Positions 8,606 through 17,296 of a DNA stretch of 38,759 bases are shown here, one piece after another (the first letter of the stretch is position 1; each line of letters opens with the position of its first letter). The stretch is from assembly GCA_964354345.1 (NCBI GenBank), contig CAYGZL010000119.1, forward strand, positions 1 through 38,759. The letters are read 5' to 3'. Position numbers and translations under genes: made by a program. This stretch comes from CAYGZL01 sp964354345 (GTDB lineage Bacteria; Chloroflexota; Anaerolineae; Anaerolineales; UBA4823). The notes beneath the pieces were generated by a model, which saw only the letters and a list, made by a program, of their open reading frames with translations, had not been told where the DNA came from and ran no database searches.

Positions 8606-8883
8606 TTATGGGTATAAATCGTTTAAGAATATTATATTTGAAGATATTATGGAACATTCATGGGCACAAGACTAATCTGGTCTCGGATACGCGCCCTAAG
8701 GTTAACTATTCATAATACCGTGTAAGATTCCAGGTTCAAAAAAACGAGCATTTGCTGGCCTGGCGATCTTTTCATAAATAATATTGCATATAGGATTATT
8801 GAAATGGGATGTTACTTTCCTGATAAATAGTAAATATTATCTACCTGGCCGTTTTGCTGGTTGGGCTTCTCATCTTTGGGCAA
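8606..8883. other. AT-rich intergenic stretch, no gene seen
   Basis: The stretch separates the tRNA terminator from the end of the convergent metallophosphoesterase gene. I see no frame with coding character, no further RNA gene and no clear repeat. Confidence 0.5.
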
Positions 8884-10361
8884 TTACGCTCGTATATATT
8901 CGACGGTGACTTTTTCGGATGTGACTGTCACGCGCAGATGGCCAGAACTGCCAAGAATATCACCATTGACATAACCGTAGTTAAAGGCGAGGCTGGTTTT
9001 ATTATATTCTGCATTACTCGGCTGGGGAACTTCCTGGTAAACGATGCCATCCAGGTCTTGTTTAACAAAAACATGATCGTGCCCATGGAAGACGGCACAT
9101 ACCCCGTTCTCGACGAGTAGTTGGTGGATGGGTTTCCCCCAGCCGGGACGATGTTCGACGAAACCGAAGGATCCGTCAGCATTGTTGCCACCCCACTCAA
9201 AGAGATTGGCAACTTCGATACCACCGCGCGCCGCGCCGTCCAGTTCTGTGCCACCGACGAGGTGGTGGATAAATATGAAATAAATTTCGCATCGCTGGTT
9301 TCGAGCGTGGATTTAAGCCAGTCGTATTGCTCCTTGCCAATAGTCCAGCTCCAGTTGTTGTTCAAGTCGTCAGGTTTGGGCTTGGAGGTGGTATACCAGA
9401 ACGGATCGAGGACAACGAACTGGGCATCGCCCCATGTCCAGGCGAAGTAGCCGTCACGGATGCTGCCGAGGTAGATATCAGAGGTAGAACCGCCGGTGTA
9501 GAATCCGTTTGGTGTCGGATTGGGATAATACAGTCGGCGCAACTGCGTTGACCAGATGGGGACGTTAAAATCTTTGCCTTTCAGCAGCCAACCGAGTTCG
9601 CCTTCGCGGTTGCCATTTACCAGGAAAAGCGGCGCGTCGGTACTCAGGATGCTGAAATAGGGACGCATGTCGCTAAAGGTGCTTTCAGCTTCGGTGTAGT
9701 TCTGAGGCTTTAGTTTTTCAGTCATGAATGTATCGCCGAGGTTAATGTGGAAGTCGGGGTGATCGGCGAGGGCATTGGTCAGCGCAGTGGCATAGAGTTC
9801 GCCGTTGAAGCGTGGGTCATGGTTGTGCGGATTGGCGTCAATGGTGAATGTGAAGGTGCTGCCAGGGGCGCGCTGAGTATGAAAGGTGTGCTCATTGGAG
9901 GTTATACTGCTGGAGATGACCTCGTGGTAGTAGGTGGTATTGGGATTGAGTTGAGTAATTTCGATATTCTGAGGAATGGCAGCTTGAAGCAAGACTGGGC
10001 TAGTTCGGTGGGTGTAGTTTCCCGATTTCACGCCATATGCGAGGACGATTAACTGGCTGGTAGATGAAGCCACGGAGGCAGTTATGGAATCAGTAGTAGG
10101 ACGACCCAAGATGAGGTTGAGTATCGAGTTGATGGGGATAAACGAGGGTGATGGGAGGATTTCAGGGAACTGGGACCGTTGGGGTTCGAGCGTCTTACCA
10201 GGTGTAGAAGGGATCAGAGTTATCGTGAATGGAGAATCCGCAGGTGGGACAGTGGGGGGACTCGGCGTTACCTCTGTGTTCATTGCTTGAGGCACACAGG
10301 AAGCGCTCAAAGCAATGAGCAGGGTGAGGGTCAACAGTAGGTTTGGGCGTAGAGTCGGCAT
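8884..10361 (-). pseudogene. Frameshifted metallophosphoesterase lipoprotein (second of a paralogous pair)
   Basis: The frame opens with a lipoprotein signal (LLIALSASC, cysteine at residue 22), a Thr/Pro linker, then a purple-acid-phosphatase-like N-terminal fibronectin-type domain and a calcineurin-like phosphoesterase domain. After TLETSDAKF the zero frame turns to nonsense. From about 9286 downward the -1 frame resumes exact family sequence (IHHLVGG..., HRPGWG, FHGHDHVF) to a TAA at 8884. One missing A in an A-run near 9285-9287 explains it. Two metal-site residues also differ from the intact motifs of its neighbour: the DxH aspartate is Asn (ANPH) and GNHE is GNRE. Frameshift and ligand losses together suggest a real pseudogene, though sequencing error could explain the shift alone. 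It lies 12 bases after the paralogue. Confidence 0.8.
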
Positions 10362-10373
10362 TAATCATCCAAA

Positions 10374-11911
10374 TCAAGGAACAGTGTAGGTAAAGGCGAG
10401 TTTGTCAGGCTTATCGAGGTACGAGCAGATGTAGTCGACTGTGACAGCGTTCGGTGCGACGGTAACGCGGACGCGCCCGCTGTTGGGATATTTATCCCCA
10501 GTTTGGTATGCGTCAATGTTTTCGTAGGTGTAGAAGGGATTGGCAGGCTCGGGTAATGATTGATAAATAACACCATCGAGTTGCTGGCGTACGAAAATGT
10601 GGTCGTGCCCCTGGAAAAAGATGGTGATATGATTATCTGCCATAAGTTGCTGGATGGTTTTGTCCCAGCCGGGGCGATGGATGGCGAGGTTGGCAGAGTC
10701 GCCCCATTCATAGGTATCAGCGAGTTCGATACCACCGCGCCCTGTGCCGAGTACATGATGGGTAAAGATGAACTTATATTTCGTTGTGCTGGTTTCCAGG
10801 GTTCGTTTGAACCACTGGTATTGGGCATCGCCTAAAGTCACATTCCACAGATCGCGATTTCTCTTTTGGTTGCGGTCGACGCCAAACTGGTTGTCGACGA
10901 ACTGAGCAGAGTGCCAGTAAGGATCGATGACTACAAAGAGTGCGTCTCCCCAGGTAAAGGCATAATAGTTGCGCAGGAGACCGATGTACTCAACGGGGTT
11001 TGCATTACCGGTGTAGAAGGCATCAGGGGCGGGTTGGGGGTAATAGGCATTGCGCGCGGTCTGCACCCATACGGCAATGTTTTCCGCAGTCCCATCCAGA
11101 TTAGCCATCGAAGCCTGCTCGTGGTTGCCGTTGACGAGGAACATAGGTACGCCCACCTCCCCAAGCCATTTTTCCTGATTAATATAGAGATCCGTGACCG
11201 TTACCTGGTTGATTGACTTGAGCGTATCTACGCTAAAGTCGTCGCCGATGGTCATGTAGAAATCAGGTTGGTCAGCAGCAGCACCCTGCAAGGTGCGCAT
11301 GTAGAGGCTGGCGGCGAACTGCTTTTTGACGCGTTCAGGATGAGAATCGCCCTGGATGTCAAAGATGAAAGTGCTGCCGGCCACACGCTGGGTCATGAAG
11401 GTGTGTTCTGCGCCGGTCAAGCCATTGTAGCGAAGGCGATAGTAGTAGCGCGTATTCGGTTGGAGTCCGCCAATCAACATTTCGAGTGGCGCGCCAGCGG
11501 CAGCGAGCTTTGGGATGGACTGAGCAGTGTATGTGTCGAACGCTATGCCATATTCAATGAATATTTCCATTGGGATGGCAGGTACTAATTGACGGTAATC
11601 GATGTGTCCGTAGGACGGCCTAGAATATCAGCAGCAATTAAATTGGTGTTAGTGTATGGCGACGCGGGTATCAGGTTCTTGGCCTTGGGCTTTGAAGTAG
11701 CTATGGGAGAGAAGTTTACCGTCCCGATCGGTTCAGGTGAGGAAATCGTAGGTAGCTGCTCGGTTGATGTTGATCCAGGTTGAATATCAGCCTGCCTACT
11801 GCCAGGGGTTAAGGTTGGAAGGCTGATGGCTGGATGATATGGTGTTGTTATTGGCGAACAAGTGGTAACAAGGAGGGGTATGAGTAAGAAAATGCTGAAT
11901 ATTCGTTTCAT
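10374..11911 (-). pseudogene. Metallophosphoesterase lipoprotein with a frameshift near its N-terminus (first of the pair)
   Basis: The N-terminal piece (start ATG at 11911, alternative 11923) has a lipoprotein signal MKRIFSIFLLIPLLVTTC, a Ser/Thr/Pro linker and the conserved LGRPTDTSIT. It then hits TAG at 11585. In the next frame the homology continues without a gap (LVPAIPMEIFIEYG aligned with the same-length stretch of the paralogue) to the stop at 10374. A single missing base around 11587-11590 restores one frame of about 510 codons. The catalytic domain itself looks complete: GDSH, TIGDDF, FLVNGNHEQ, THHVLGTG and FFQGHDHIF supply the usual metal ligands. It would act outside the membrane on phosphoesters of unknown identity. 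Whether the gene is truly broken or merely miscalled at a short T/A run is open. Confidence 0.78.
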
Positions 11912-11983
11912 GATCGAGTCCATGAGAAAACAGATATAAGGACGAATTTTAGCGGAATGCTATGTATCTCAAGGATTGATTAT

Positions 11984-12982
11984 TTACTTGAAAAGGAAAT
12001 CCGAACTCGGGATTACCGGCAATGGTATAGCCTGTGAATACAGGTATGCGCCCGTTGGGTACATCAGATCACCTAGCATTTCCTTTCTTAAAACCAGCAG
12101 TTGCTCTTTCTGATCATTGGTCAGGCTCTGGCTGACCTCGGTAAAGTGTACTGCCATGTTGTAAATGATTTCACCATCCAGACGATACAGCTCAGCCGAA
12201 TAGGTTTTAACCGCATCTTGGTCCAGGCTCGTAGTTCCATCAGCCAGATCACCTTCTACGAGACGTCGAAAAGCATCCATTAGCACAAACCGCTCGTTAC
12301 CATACTCATTGATAGAATCCACCTGACTTGTCGCCAGCGCCACCAGTTCAGCGCGCTGTGCCTCGGTCAAGGTGTTGAGCACATTCATTGCGGCGTTGGT
12401 TAGGAATTCACCCGCATGTCCCATCTGGCTGGGATCGTTGTCGCGCAGGTACTGGAAGCCCCAGAAATCGGTGATCTTCCCAGGAGGGAAGAACGAATCC
12501 GAACCTAGGTCACCGGTCATGAAAGCTAATGCATCATAGGCAATCGTCATCCCCTGCGCCTTGTCAGAAATCGCCTGTTCAATGTTGTACGCAGAACCAT
12601 CGGGGGTGAGTTTGTCTCCAACGGATTGGTTGTGCTGATTATCAGGTTTCCCTCCGTCCCTTGATCTGTTTTTGGGGGAGCAGGCAGGTTGGCCCTGCAC
12701 CGTTTCGCAGACGCCAGTTTCGGTGCCTTTTTGTGAGGTGAATTCACAGACATCCTGTTCGCTTTTTTCTGTACAGACCGAGATGGCTTCCTGTGGAGGT
12801 GTGCCACCACCAGTGGGCTGAATATCTCCAGACAGTTCTGCCGGATAAGCGATAGGCGAAGGTGTTTCCATGATCTGAGCTGCGATGATCTCGGTCGGCC
12901 GGGCCTCGGCTGTATTACCAACCGAACAGGCAGAAAGTATTAAGGTTTCAAGAATAATCAGGTAATTAATTTTGGTTTTCAT
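11984..12982 (-). CDS. Lipoprotein with a cysteine cluster and two LTxxQ-like repeats
   Basis: The 332-residue secreted protein has lipobox LILSAC (Cys at 19). A low-complexity linker is followed by a short segment with four cysteines (VCTEKSEQDVCEF, GVCETVQGQPAC, about residues 69-101) that could form two disulfides. The helical C-terminal half contains FFPPGKITDFWGFQYLRD and two motifs, LTEAQRAEL and LTNDQKEQL, reminiscent of Spy/CpxP LTxxQ helices. The resemblance to Spy/CpxP chaperones is inference from these short motifs only. A strong AAGGAG lies four bases before the ATG. Upstream on the same strand are remnants of SMP-30-like and PEBP-like genes, so it once headed or joined a lipoprotein cluster. 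Function unknown. Confidence 0.75.
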   Translation of the reverse strand: MKTKINYLIILETLILSACSVGNTAEARPTEIIAAQIMETPSPIAYPAELSGDIQPTGGGTPPQEAISVCTEKSEQDVCEFTSQKGTETGVCETVQGQPACSPKNRSRDGGKPDNQHNQSVGDKLTPDGSAYNIEQAISDKAQGMTIAYDALAFMTGDLGSDSFFPPGKITDFWGFQYLRDNDPSQMGHAGEFLTNAAMNVLNTLTEAQRAELVALATSQVDSINEYGNERFVLMDAFRRLVEGDLADGTTSLDQDAVKTYSAELYRLDGEIIYNMAVHFTEVSQSLTNDQKEQLLVLRKEMLGDLMYPTGAYLYSQAIPLPVIPSSDFLFK

Positions 12983-12990
12983 TTTTCTCC

Positions 12991-13194
12991 TTATTTTCTA
13001 GTACAGGTAACATGTAATTCAGCACTGGCAAGCGTTATGTTTTGAATGACTTCCAGCAGCACATTTCTGCTGACGTGCAAAGCAGAAACAGAAAATTGTG
13101 GCCGCGCAGAGAGCGCATAGATGGTGTAGATGTAGACTTTTTTTCCAGGACCTTTGGAACAGGGTGGGGTGTAAGCTGTTTTATTTTGGTCTAT
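12991..13194 (-). pseudogene. PEBP/YbhB-like protein, C-terminal fragment only
   Basis: A minus-strand frame with no start codon reads KTAYTPPCSKGPGKKVYIYT, then IYALSARPQF, VLLEVIQNITLASAEL and HVTCTRK before a TAA at 12991. This matches the C-terminal part of phosphatidylethanolamine-binding (Raf-kinase-inhibitor-like) proteins: the YxPPC...GPG turn, the YTIYAL strand and the closing ASAEL-VTYTR strand. Roughly the first two thirds of the gene is absent. The fragment overlaps in a different frame with the truncated SMP-30-like gene directly upstream, so the boundary looks like a deletion junction near 13190. Confidence 0.6.
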
Positions 13195-13594
13195 TCAGCT
13201 CCTCGATGAAGATAGTTATCATACCGTCTGGAGACCACTTGTAAATTTTACCGGCATTGTTATCGGAGAAATAACCATTACCATGCGCATCGGCTGCCGG
13301 TCCTTCGGCGTATAGGTACTCGCCAACAATCTGAGTGAGTACCGGATCTTGGTTGGCGTTACCCTGACCAATCTCACATGCAGTCGACGACGCAATCAAT
13401 GCGGTCGGTTCCGTCATCTGTGACTGAGTCGACGTCGACACATTTGGGGTTGCAGGTGTGGTTACCTCTATTCTAGCCTCGCCACAGGCTGGCATAAACA
13501 GGACCAGGGGGATATAAATTAAGCACAATCGGAATATATATTGACATTCTAGGCTCCTAAACACCGTAGGGTTATTCACTAAACGCTTGTACAC
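13181..13594 (-). pseudogene. Truncated SMP-30/gluconolactonase-like lipoprotein
   Basis: A hydrophobic segment ends in a lipobox-like FMPAC, then a Thr-rich linker leads into EGPAADAHGNGYFSDNNAGK and IYKWSPDG, the first blade of an SMP-30/gluconolactonase beta-propeller. The family needs about 250-290 residues; here only about 45 remain before the stop at 13181, where a PEBP fragment begins. The 5' end is also suspect. The best Shine-Dalgarno sequence (AGGAG) serves an ATG in another frame than the lipobox, and the in-frame starts are GTG codons without a ribosome site. It is best read as a remnant fused by deletion to the PEBP remnant. Confidence 0.6.
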
Positions 13595-13915
13595 CGGCGA
13601 GAAGACAGATGAGTTGATGGCGAATCGGTAAGTATGTGCCCGTTAAAGTGCTACTGGACATATTGAACTGGCAGGTTGTGCTCTGCGTCTTGCCGATGCA
13701 GGCTCTGATGGCTTCCAGAGGTGATATTTTGGCTTTCGAATCCTACTCGTCGGATTGTTGTTGACCATCCTGACCAGGTATTCCGCTTCGTTCATTAGGT
13801 TCGTAAGCAGTTAAGAGAACGTAAATAATGTCTTGAGTATATGCGTTCTCCATAAGGAGAGAGTGCCTGCGGTAACGAATTTCTGGCTGGTGGGGTGAAC
13901 AGCCTCACTGATGAT
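13595..13915. other. Intergenic stretch without recognisable gene
   Basis: The 320-base stretch lies between the divergent SMP-30 remnant and the two-component system. Short open frames exist on both strands, but none has a ribosome site or recognisable sequence. Confidence 0.5.
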
Positions 13916-13931
13916 CATGACTGGCATCATG
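13916..13931. promoter_or_regulatory. Dyad operator candidate, distal (CATGA-N6-TCATG)
   Basis: CATGACTGGCATCATG has perfect 5-base inverted arms around a 6-base centre. A second site of identical format has its centre 33 bases downstream. Both lie upstream of the histidine kinase promoter. Confidence 0.5.
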
Positions 13932-13948
13932 GTGATCCCTCCTCGATT

Positions 13949-13964
13949 CATGACACTGGTCATG
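13949..13964. promoter_or_regulatory. Dyad operator candidate, proximal (CATGA-N6-TCATG)
   Basis: CATGACACTGGTCATG has the same arms and spacing as the distal site. It sits over the -35 region of the predicted promoter, a position suited to autoregulation by the encoded response regulator. That role is an inference. Confidence 0.5.
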
Positions 13965-13983
13965 GTCAGCCTAAAGCTGAATA

Positions 13984-13992
13984 TGATATGAT
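13984..13992 (+). promoter_or_regulatory. Extended -10 promoter of the two-component operon
   Basis: TGATATGAT fits TG-N-TATGAT. Its predicted start site, six to seven bases downstream, falls on or beside the A of the kinase ATG at 13999. No Shine-Dalgarno sequence precedes that ATG, so the mRNA may be leaderless. Confidence 0.5.
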
Positions 13993-13998
13993 TTCAGT

Positions 13999-15228
13999 AT
14001 GCAAAGCGATTCATTGGAATCTAGTCGTGTATTTCGCACTGCAGCTTCGGTTTGGATTTGCTATCTGGTGTCCCTAGTGATGATGGATATACTTATCTAT
14101 AGCGGTCGTCCAATGCAACCGGTATTGTGGTATTACGTAATCAATGGCGCGCCGGCCTTCGCGTTTATGGGTTTGTCTTACTCGAGTTTGATCAAGAAAC
14201 AAGTCCGAATAATGACGCCTGTGATGATCCTATTGATCTCCATAACTCCAATTTTACTTGGTTATGCGCTGGATTTACGCCTCCCAGCAGCTCCGCTAGC
14301 TAACGTAGAAGGAATGGTACTGCGGCAGCTTCCTGTGTTGTTCGTCGGGTTAACTCTGGTTGCCTGGCGCTATAAACTTCGCACCATACTGCTCTATAGT
14401 CTTGTGACGTATGCTTTCGAAATGGCCATCGTGAATTTTATTGTCCAACTCGCTGAACGGCAGGTAGTTCTCTATTATGTTTTAACCATCCGCACGATTA
14501 CGCTGGTTGTGGTGGGTATTTTCATCAATCAGTTGATTATCCGCCTGCGCTCCCAACAGGAGGCGTTGAAATCCGCGAACAACGAATTGGCTCACTATGC
14601 AAGCACACGCGAATTCCTGGCTATCAGCCGGGAACGCAATCGTCTGGCACGCGAGTTGCATGACACCGTGGCGCATACATTGAGCGGCCTGGTAGTACAG
14701 TTGGAAACCGTAAAAGCCTATTGGGATGTTGATCCTCAATCAGCTTACAAGTTGCTGGAGCAATCATTGAACGCAACACGCTCAGGTTTGCAAGAGACTC
14801 GCCGGGCGTTAAAGGCATTGCGAGCCAGCCCGTTGGACGACCTTGGGTTGTTGTTGGCATTGAATAATTTATCTGAAGAGGCAGCAAAACGTGGTAGGCT
14901 TGAGTTGGAGTTAGTTTTACCGGAGCAAGTACCGTCACTCTCGCCGGATGTAGAGCAGTGTATTTACCGGATCGCACAGGAAGCAATCGAAAATGTAGTA
15001 AATCATGCGAATGCAAAAAACCTGTCTGTGCGGTTGATAGTTCAAAATGCCCAGGTCTTATTAGTGATCAAAGATGATGGGATGGGTGCCAACCTAGCCC
15101 AGTCAAAGCAAGCTGGGCATTTTGGTCTTTCGGGAATGCTAGAACGTGCCGAAATCGTAGGGGGGGTACTTACAATCAGCAGTCAGCCCGGTCAGGGTAC
15201 ATGTCTGCAGTTGAAAATAAAAGGATAA
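13999..15228 (+). CDS. Membrane sensor histidine kinase, DesK/NarL type
   Basis: This 409-residue inner-membrane kinase has about six hydrophobic segments in residues 15-185 and almost no extracytoplasmic loop. It therefore probably senses a membrane or intramembrane signal. A short coiled-coil linker (LRSQQEALKSANNELAHYAS) leads to a HisKA_3 dimerisation domain with H-box RERNRLARELHDTVAHTLSG (His221). The ATPase domain follows, with N box AQEAIENVVNHANA, G1 box IKDDGMG and GHFGLSGMLERA. It autophosphorylates His221 and passes the phosphate to the regulator encoded two bases downstream. The ATG has no ribosome binding site but sits at a predicted transcription start. The stimulus is unknown. 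Confidence 0.92.
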   Translation: MQSDSLESSRVFRTAASVWICYLVSLVMMDILIYSGRPMQPVLWYYVINGAPAFAFMGLSYSSLIKKQVRIMTPVMILLISITPILLGYALDLRLPAAPLANVEGMVLRQLPVLFVGLTLVAWRYKLRTILLYSLVTYAFEMAIVNFIVQLAERQVVLYYVLTIRTITLVVVGIFINQLIIRLRSQQEALKSANNELAHYASTREFLAISRERNRLARELHDTVAHTLSGLVVQLETVKAYWDVDPQSAYKLLEQSLNATRSGLQETRRALKALRASPLDDLGLLLALNNLSEEAAKRGRLELELVLPEQVPSLSPDVEQCIYRIAQEAIENVVNHANAKNLSVRLIVQNAQVLLVIKDDGMGANLAQSKQAGHFGLSGMLERAEIVGGVLTISSQPGQGTCLQLKIKG

Positions 15229-15230
15229 GT

Positions 15231-15878
15231 ATGATAAGAGTGATCATTTGTGACGATCAGGCTATCATCCGCGATGGTCTAGAAATGCTGCTGAAACTGG
15301 AACGGGACATAGAGGTCGTTGGATTAGCCCAGGATGGCGCTGAAGCGGTGCATCTCACAGCAGTAAAGTGCCCCGACTTGGTATTGATGGATCTAAAAAT
15401 GCCCGGCGTGAATGGCGTGGAAGCCACCCGGCGGATCCGAGCGCGGAATCCGGGTATTAAAATCCTGATATTGACCACATATGATGATGATGAGTGGATC
15501 TTCGATGCTATCCGTGCCGGAGCCTCGGGTTATTTACTCAAGGATACTCCTCGTGATAAGGTAGTCGAAGCAATCCGAGGGACGGTGACCGGTAAATCAT
15601 ATGTAGATCCAGTTATCGCTGGCAAGCTACTTGATCAGGTGGCCAGGGAGCAGGTTATGCAATCCGCACCACTTACAGATAAACTAAGTGAACGAGAAGC
15701 GGATGTGTTACGCCTCTTGGCGCGGGGCTTCAGTAATGCTGAAATCGCTGGCCAGCTCCATCTTTCAGAAGGAACAGTGCGTAACCATGTCAGTGCGATT
15801 TTTTCCAAGTTGGATGTCTCCGACCGCACACAAGCAGCAATTATGGCAATTCGATACGGATTGGATAAACAAGGTTAA
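15231..15878 (+). CDS. LuxR/NarL-family response regulator
   Basis: The 215-residue regulator starts at the ATG at 15231, which has AAGGA six bases upstream. An in-frame ATG at 15201 would lie inside the kinase gene. The receiver domain shows the acidic pair CDD at residues 8-9, the phosphoacceptor Asp54 in LVLMDLKMPGVNG, the Thr switch in ILTTYDDD and the Lys in LLKDTP. A LuxR-type helix-turn-helix follows: LSEREADVLRLLARG, then AEIAGQLHLSEGTVRNHVSA. It is the partner of the kinase just upstream and probably binds DNA as a dimer. The twin CATGA-N6-TCATG dyads upstream of the operon are the obvious candidate sites, by position only. Confidence 0.94.
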   Translation: MIRVIICDDQAIIRDGLEMLLKLERDIEVVGLAQDGAEAVHLTAVKCPDLVLMDLKMPGVNGVEATRRIRARNPGIKILILTTYDDDEWIFDAIRAGASGYLLKDTPRDKVVEAIRGTVTGKSYVDPVIAGKLLDQVAREQVMQSAPLTDKLSEREADVLRLLARGFSNAEIAGQLHLSEGTVRNHVSAIFSKLDVSDRTQAAIMAIRYGLDKQG

Positions 15879-15955
15879 GACGGGGAGAATTTGTCTTTTA
15901 TGTGGTTTCTTTGTCTTGTCTTCTGAGAGAATGCTCTGGTTAAGGAGAAAATGTA

Positions 15956-16717
15956 ATGGATAATCCTGTTATCACTACCATGCTGAACCGCCGATCCGTG
16001 CGGCGATACAAAGCAGACCAACCGTCAGACGAAGTGGTGGGAACCATCGTGCGCGCCGGTCAACAAGCCCCATTCGCTTCGCAATTGTACAGCGTGCTGC
16101 TCACGCGCAAGAAAAAAGCACCTTTCAAAGCTCCATTATGGTTCACGATCTGCGCGGATTTGTATAAGCTGGAACGATTTATGGCTTTACGCGGTTGGAA
16201 AGTGGTTACAAATGATCTTTCCCTGCTATTCTTTGCTATCCAGGATGCCGCATATATGGCGGAAAACATGGTCATCGCTGCTGAAAGCCTGGGCTTAGGT
16301 TCGTGTTTCTTGGGGAATGCCCCCTATATTGCCGACCGGATCGCCAGGGAATTTAAGCTCCCCAAACGGGTTTTCCCGTTAGTGGGCCTGGTGATGGGAT
16401 ATCCAGCAGAGGAGTTCCCCACGCGACCGCGCTACCCACTATGGTTTACACTGTTCGAAGATCAATATCCTGATTTTACCGACGAACAGGTCGCTGAGGC
16501 GATGAAAGTGATGGATGAGGGTTACTTAGACCAGGATTACTACCGCCGTCTGAAAGCAAAAATACCGCTGGAAGGAGATCGTCCAGAAACCTATACCTAT
16601 GAGAATTATTCCTGGACGGAGCATATATCACGCAAGTGGGGACAGTGGTTTTCTTCACCTAAAGAGCTTCTCGCGCAATTAAAAAAGCGAGGTTTTGATT
16701 TCGAGGACGAATCCTGA
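15956..16717 (+). CDS. Nitroreductase family FMN oxidoreductase
   Basis: The 253-residue protein begins with the nitroreductase signature LNRRSVRRYKADQP (FMN-phosphate arginines). It continues with AGQQAPFASQLYSVLL and the FMN-contacting helix DAAYMAENMVIAAESLGLGSC, then the VGLVMGYP strand. Length and the extended C-terminal arm fit NfsA/FRP-type NAD(P)H:flavin reductases. Such enzymes reduce nitroaromatics, quinones or flavins; the physiological acceptor is not evident. A strong AAGGAG is eight bases before the ATG. It lies 77 bases after the response regulator, and could share its transcript or be separately controlled. Confidence 0.85.
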   Translation: MDNPVITTMLNRRSVRRYKADQPSDEVVGTIVRAGQQAPFASQLYSVLLTRKKKAPFKAPLWFTICADLYKLERFMALRGWKVVTNDLSLLFFAIQDAAYMAENMVIAAESLGLGSCFLGNAPYIADRIAREFKLPKRVFPLVGLVMGYPAEEFPTRPRYPLWFTLFEDQYPDFTDEQVAEAMKVMDEGYLDQDYYRRLKAKIPLEGDRPETYTYENYSWTEHISRKWGQWFSSPKELLAQLKKRGFDFEDES

Positions 16718-16833
16718 TCCACTTTTCATTGATAGTTGGGTCGGGGTACCATCAAGTTGGCGGGAGTGTGACACAGGCAGGTGATAATAAAAAGGAATGA
16801 TCGGGTAGAATATCCTTGACCGAAGGAGGCGCA

Positions 16834-17289
16834 ATGGATAATCTACAGTGCAAATTCTTGTGTTTTGCCTTTATGTTGATCTTGTTCCTGGTCAGTTGTA
16901 AAACCAGGACTATCTCCCCGCCTGTTTCAGGCAGCATAAATTTTGGCGATTTAAAATTGAATGTCACAGGTGCATTCTTAGATGCCTCTTTCCCAGCCAG
17001 ATGTACAAGCCAATCACCAAATTGCTCGTTGGCAAAGCCGGGTTATCAATACCTTAGCCTGGACTTTACCCCGCTCGATCTACCCCAGGGCCAGGCGTTG
17101 CCCTACAAGAGTGTTCCCAACGATACATCAGTCCAAGATAATTTGGGTAGCGTAGCGATAAAAAGCCTTTATCAATATGATAATGCAAGTCGTGTGTTGA
17201 AATTGGGTTTTGAAGTTCCGAAAAATGCAGTCAGTTTCACGCTGCTCTGGCCGGGGAATACGCCCCTACCTTTGGTGTTAACGAAATAA
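16834..17289 (+). CDS. Small lipoprotein of unknown function
   Basis: The 151-residue protein has a clear lipoprotein signal (hydrophobic stretch ending LFLVSC, Cys at 21) and a predicted all-beta domain of about 120 residues. Its SLAKPGYQYLSLDFTPLDLP and VLKLGFEVPKNAVSFTLLWPG strands recall DUF4352-type immunoglobulin-like domains, but the similarity is only of style. Three cysteines occur in the mature chain besides the lipid-bearing one or close to it (RCTSQSPNC). AAGGAGG five bases before the ATG at 16834 fixes the start. It is seven bases upstream of the GH88 gene, suggesting cotranscription. Confidence 0.75.
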   Translation: MDNLQCKFLCFAFMLILFLVSCKTRTISPPVSGSINFGDLKLNVTGAFLDASFPARCTSQSPNCSLAKPGYQYLSLDFTPLDLPQGQALPYKSVPNDTSVQDNLGSVAIKSLYQYDNASRVLKLGFEVPKNAVSFTLLWPGNTPLPLVLTK

Positions 17290-17296
17290 ATTCCTT

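Noticed and set aside
8854..10290. Several plus-strand frames of 68-109 codons opposite the metallophosphoesterase genes
   Set aside because: The minus-strand frames show clear family motifs throughout. The plus-strand frames have none and are antisense shadows.
13895..14077. Small His/Asp-rich plus-strand frame upstream of and into the histidine kinase
   Set aside because: Its His-rich look comes from the CATGA/TCATG dyads. It has no ribosome site and overlaps the kinase start out of frame.
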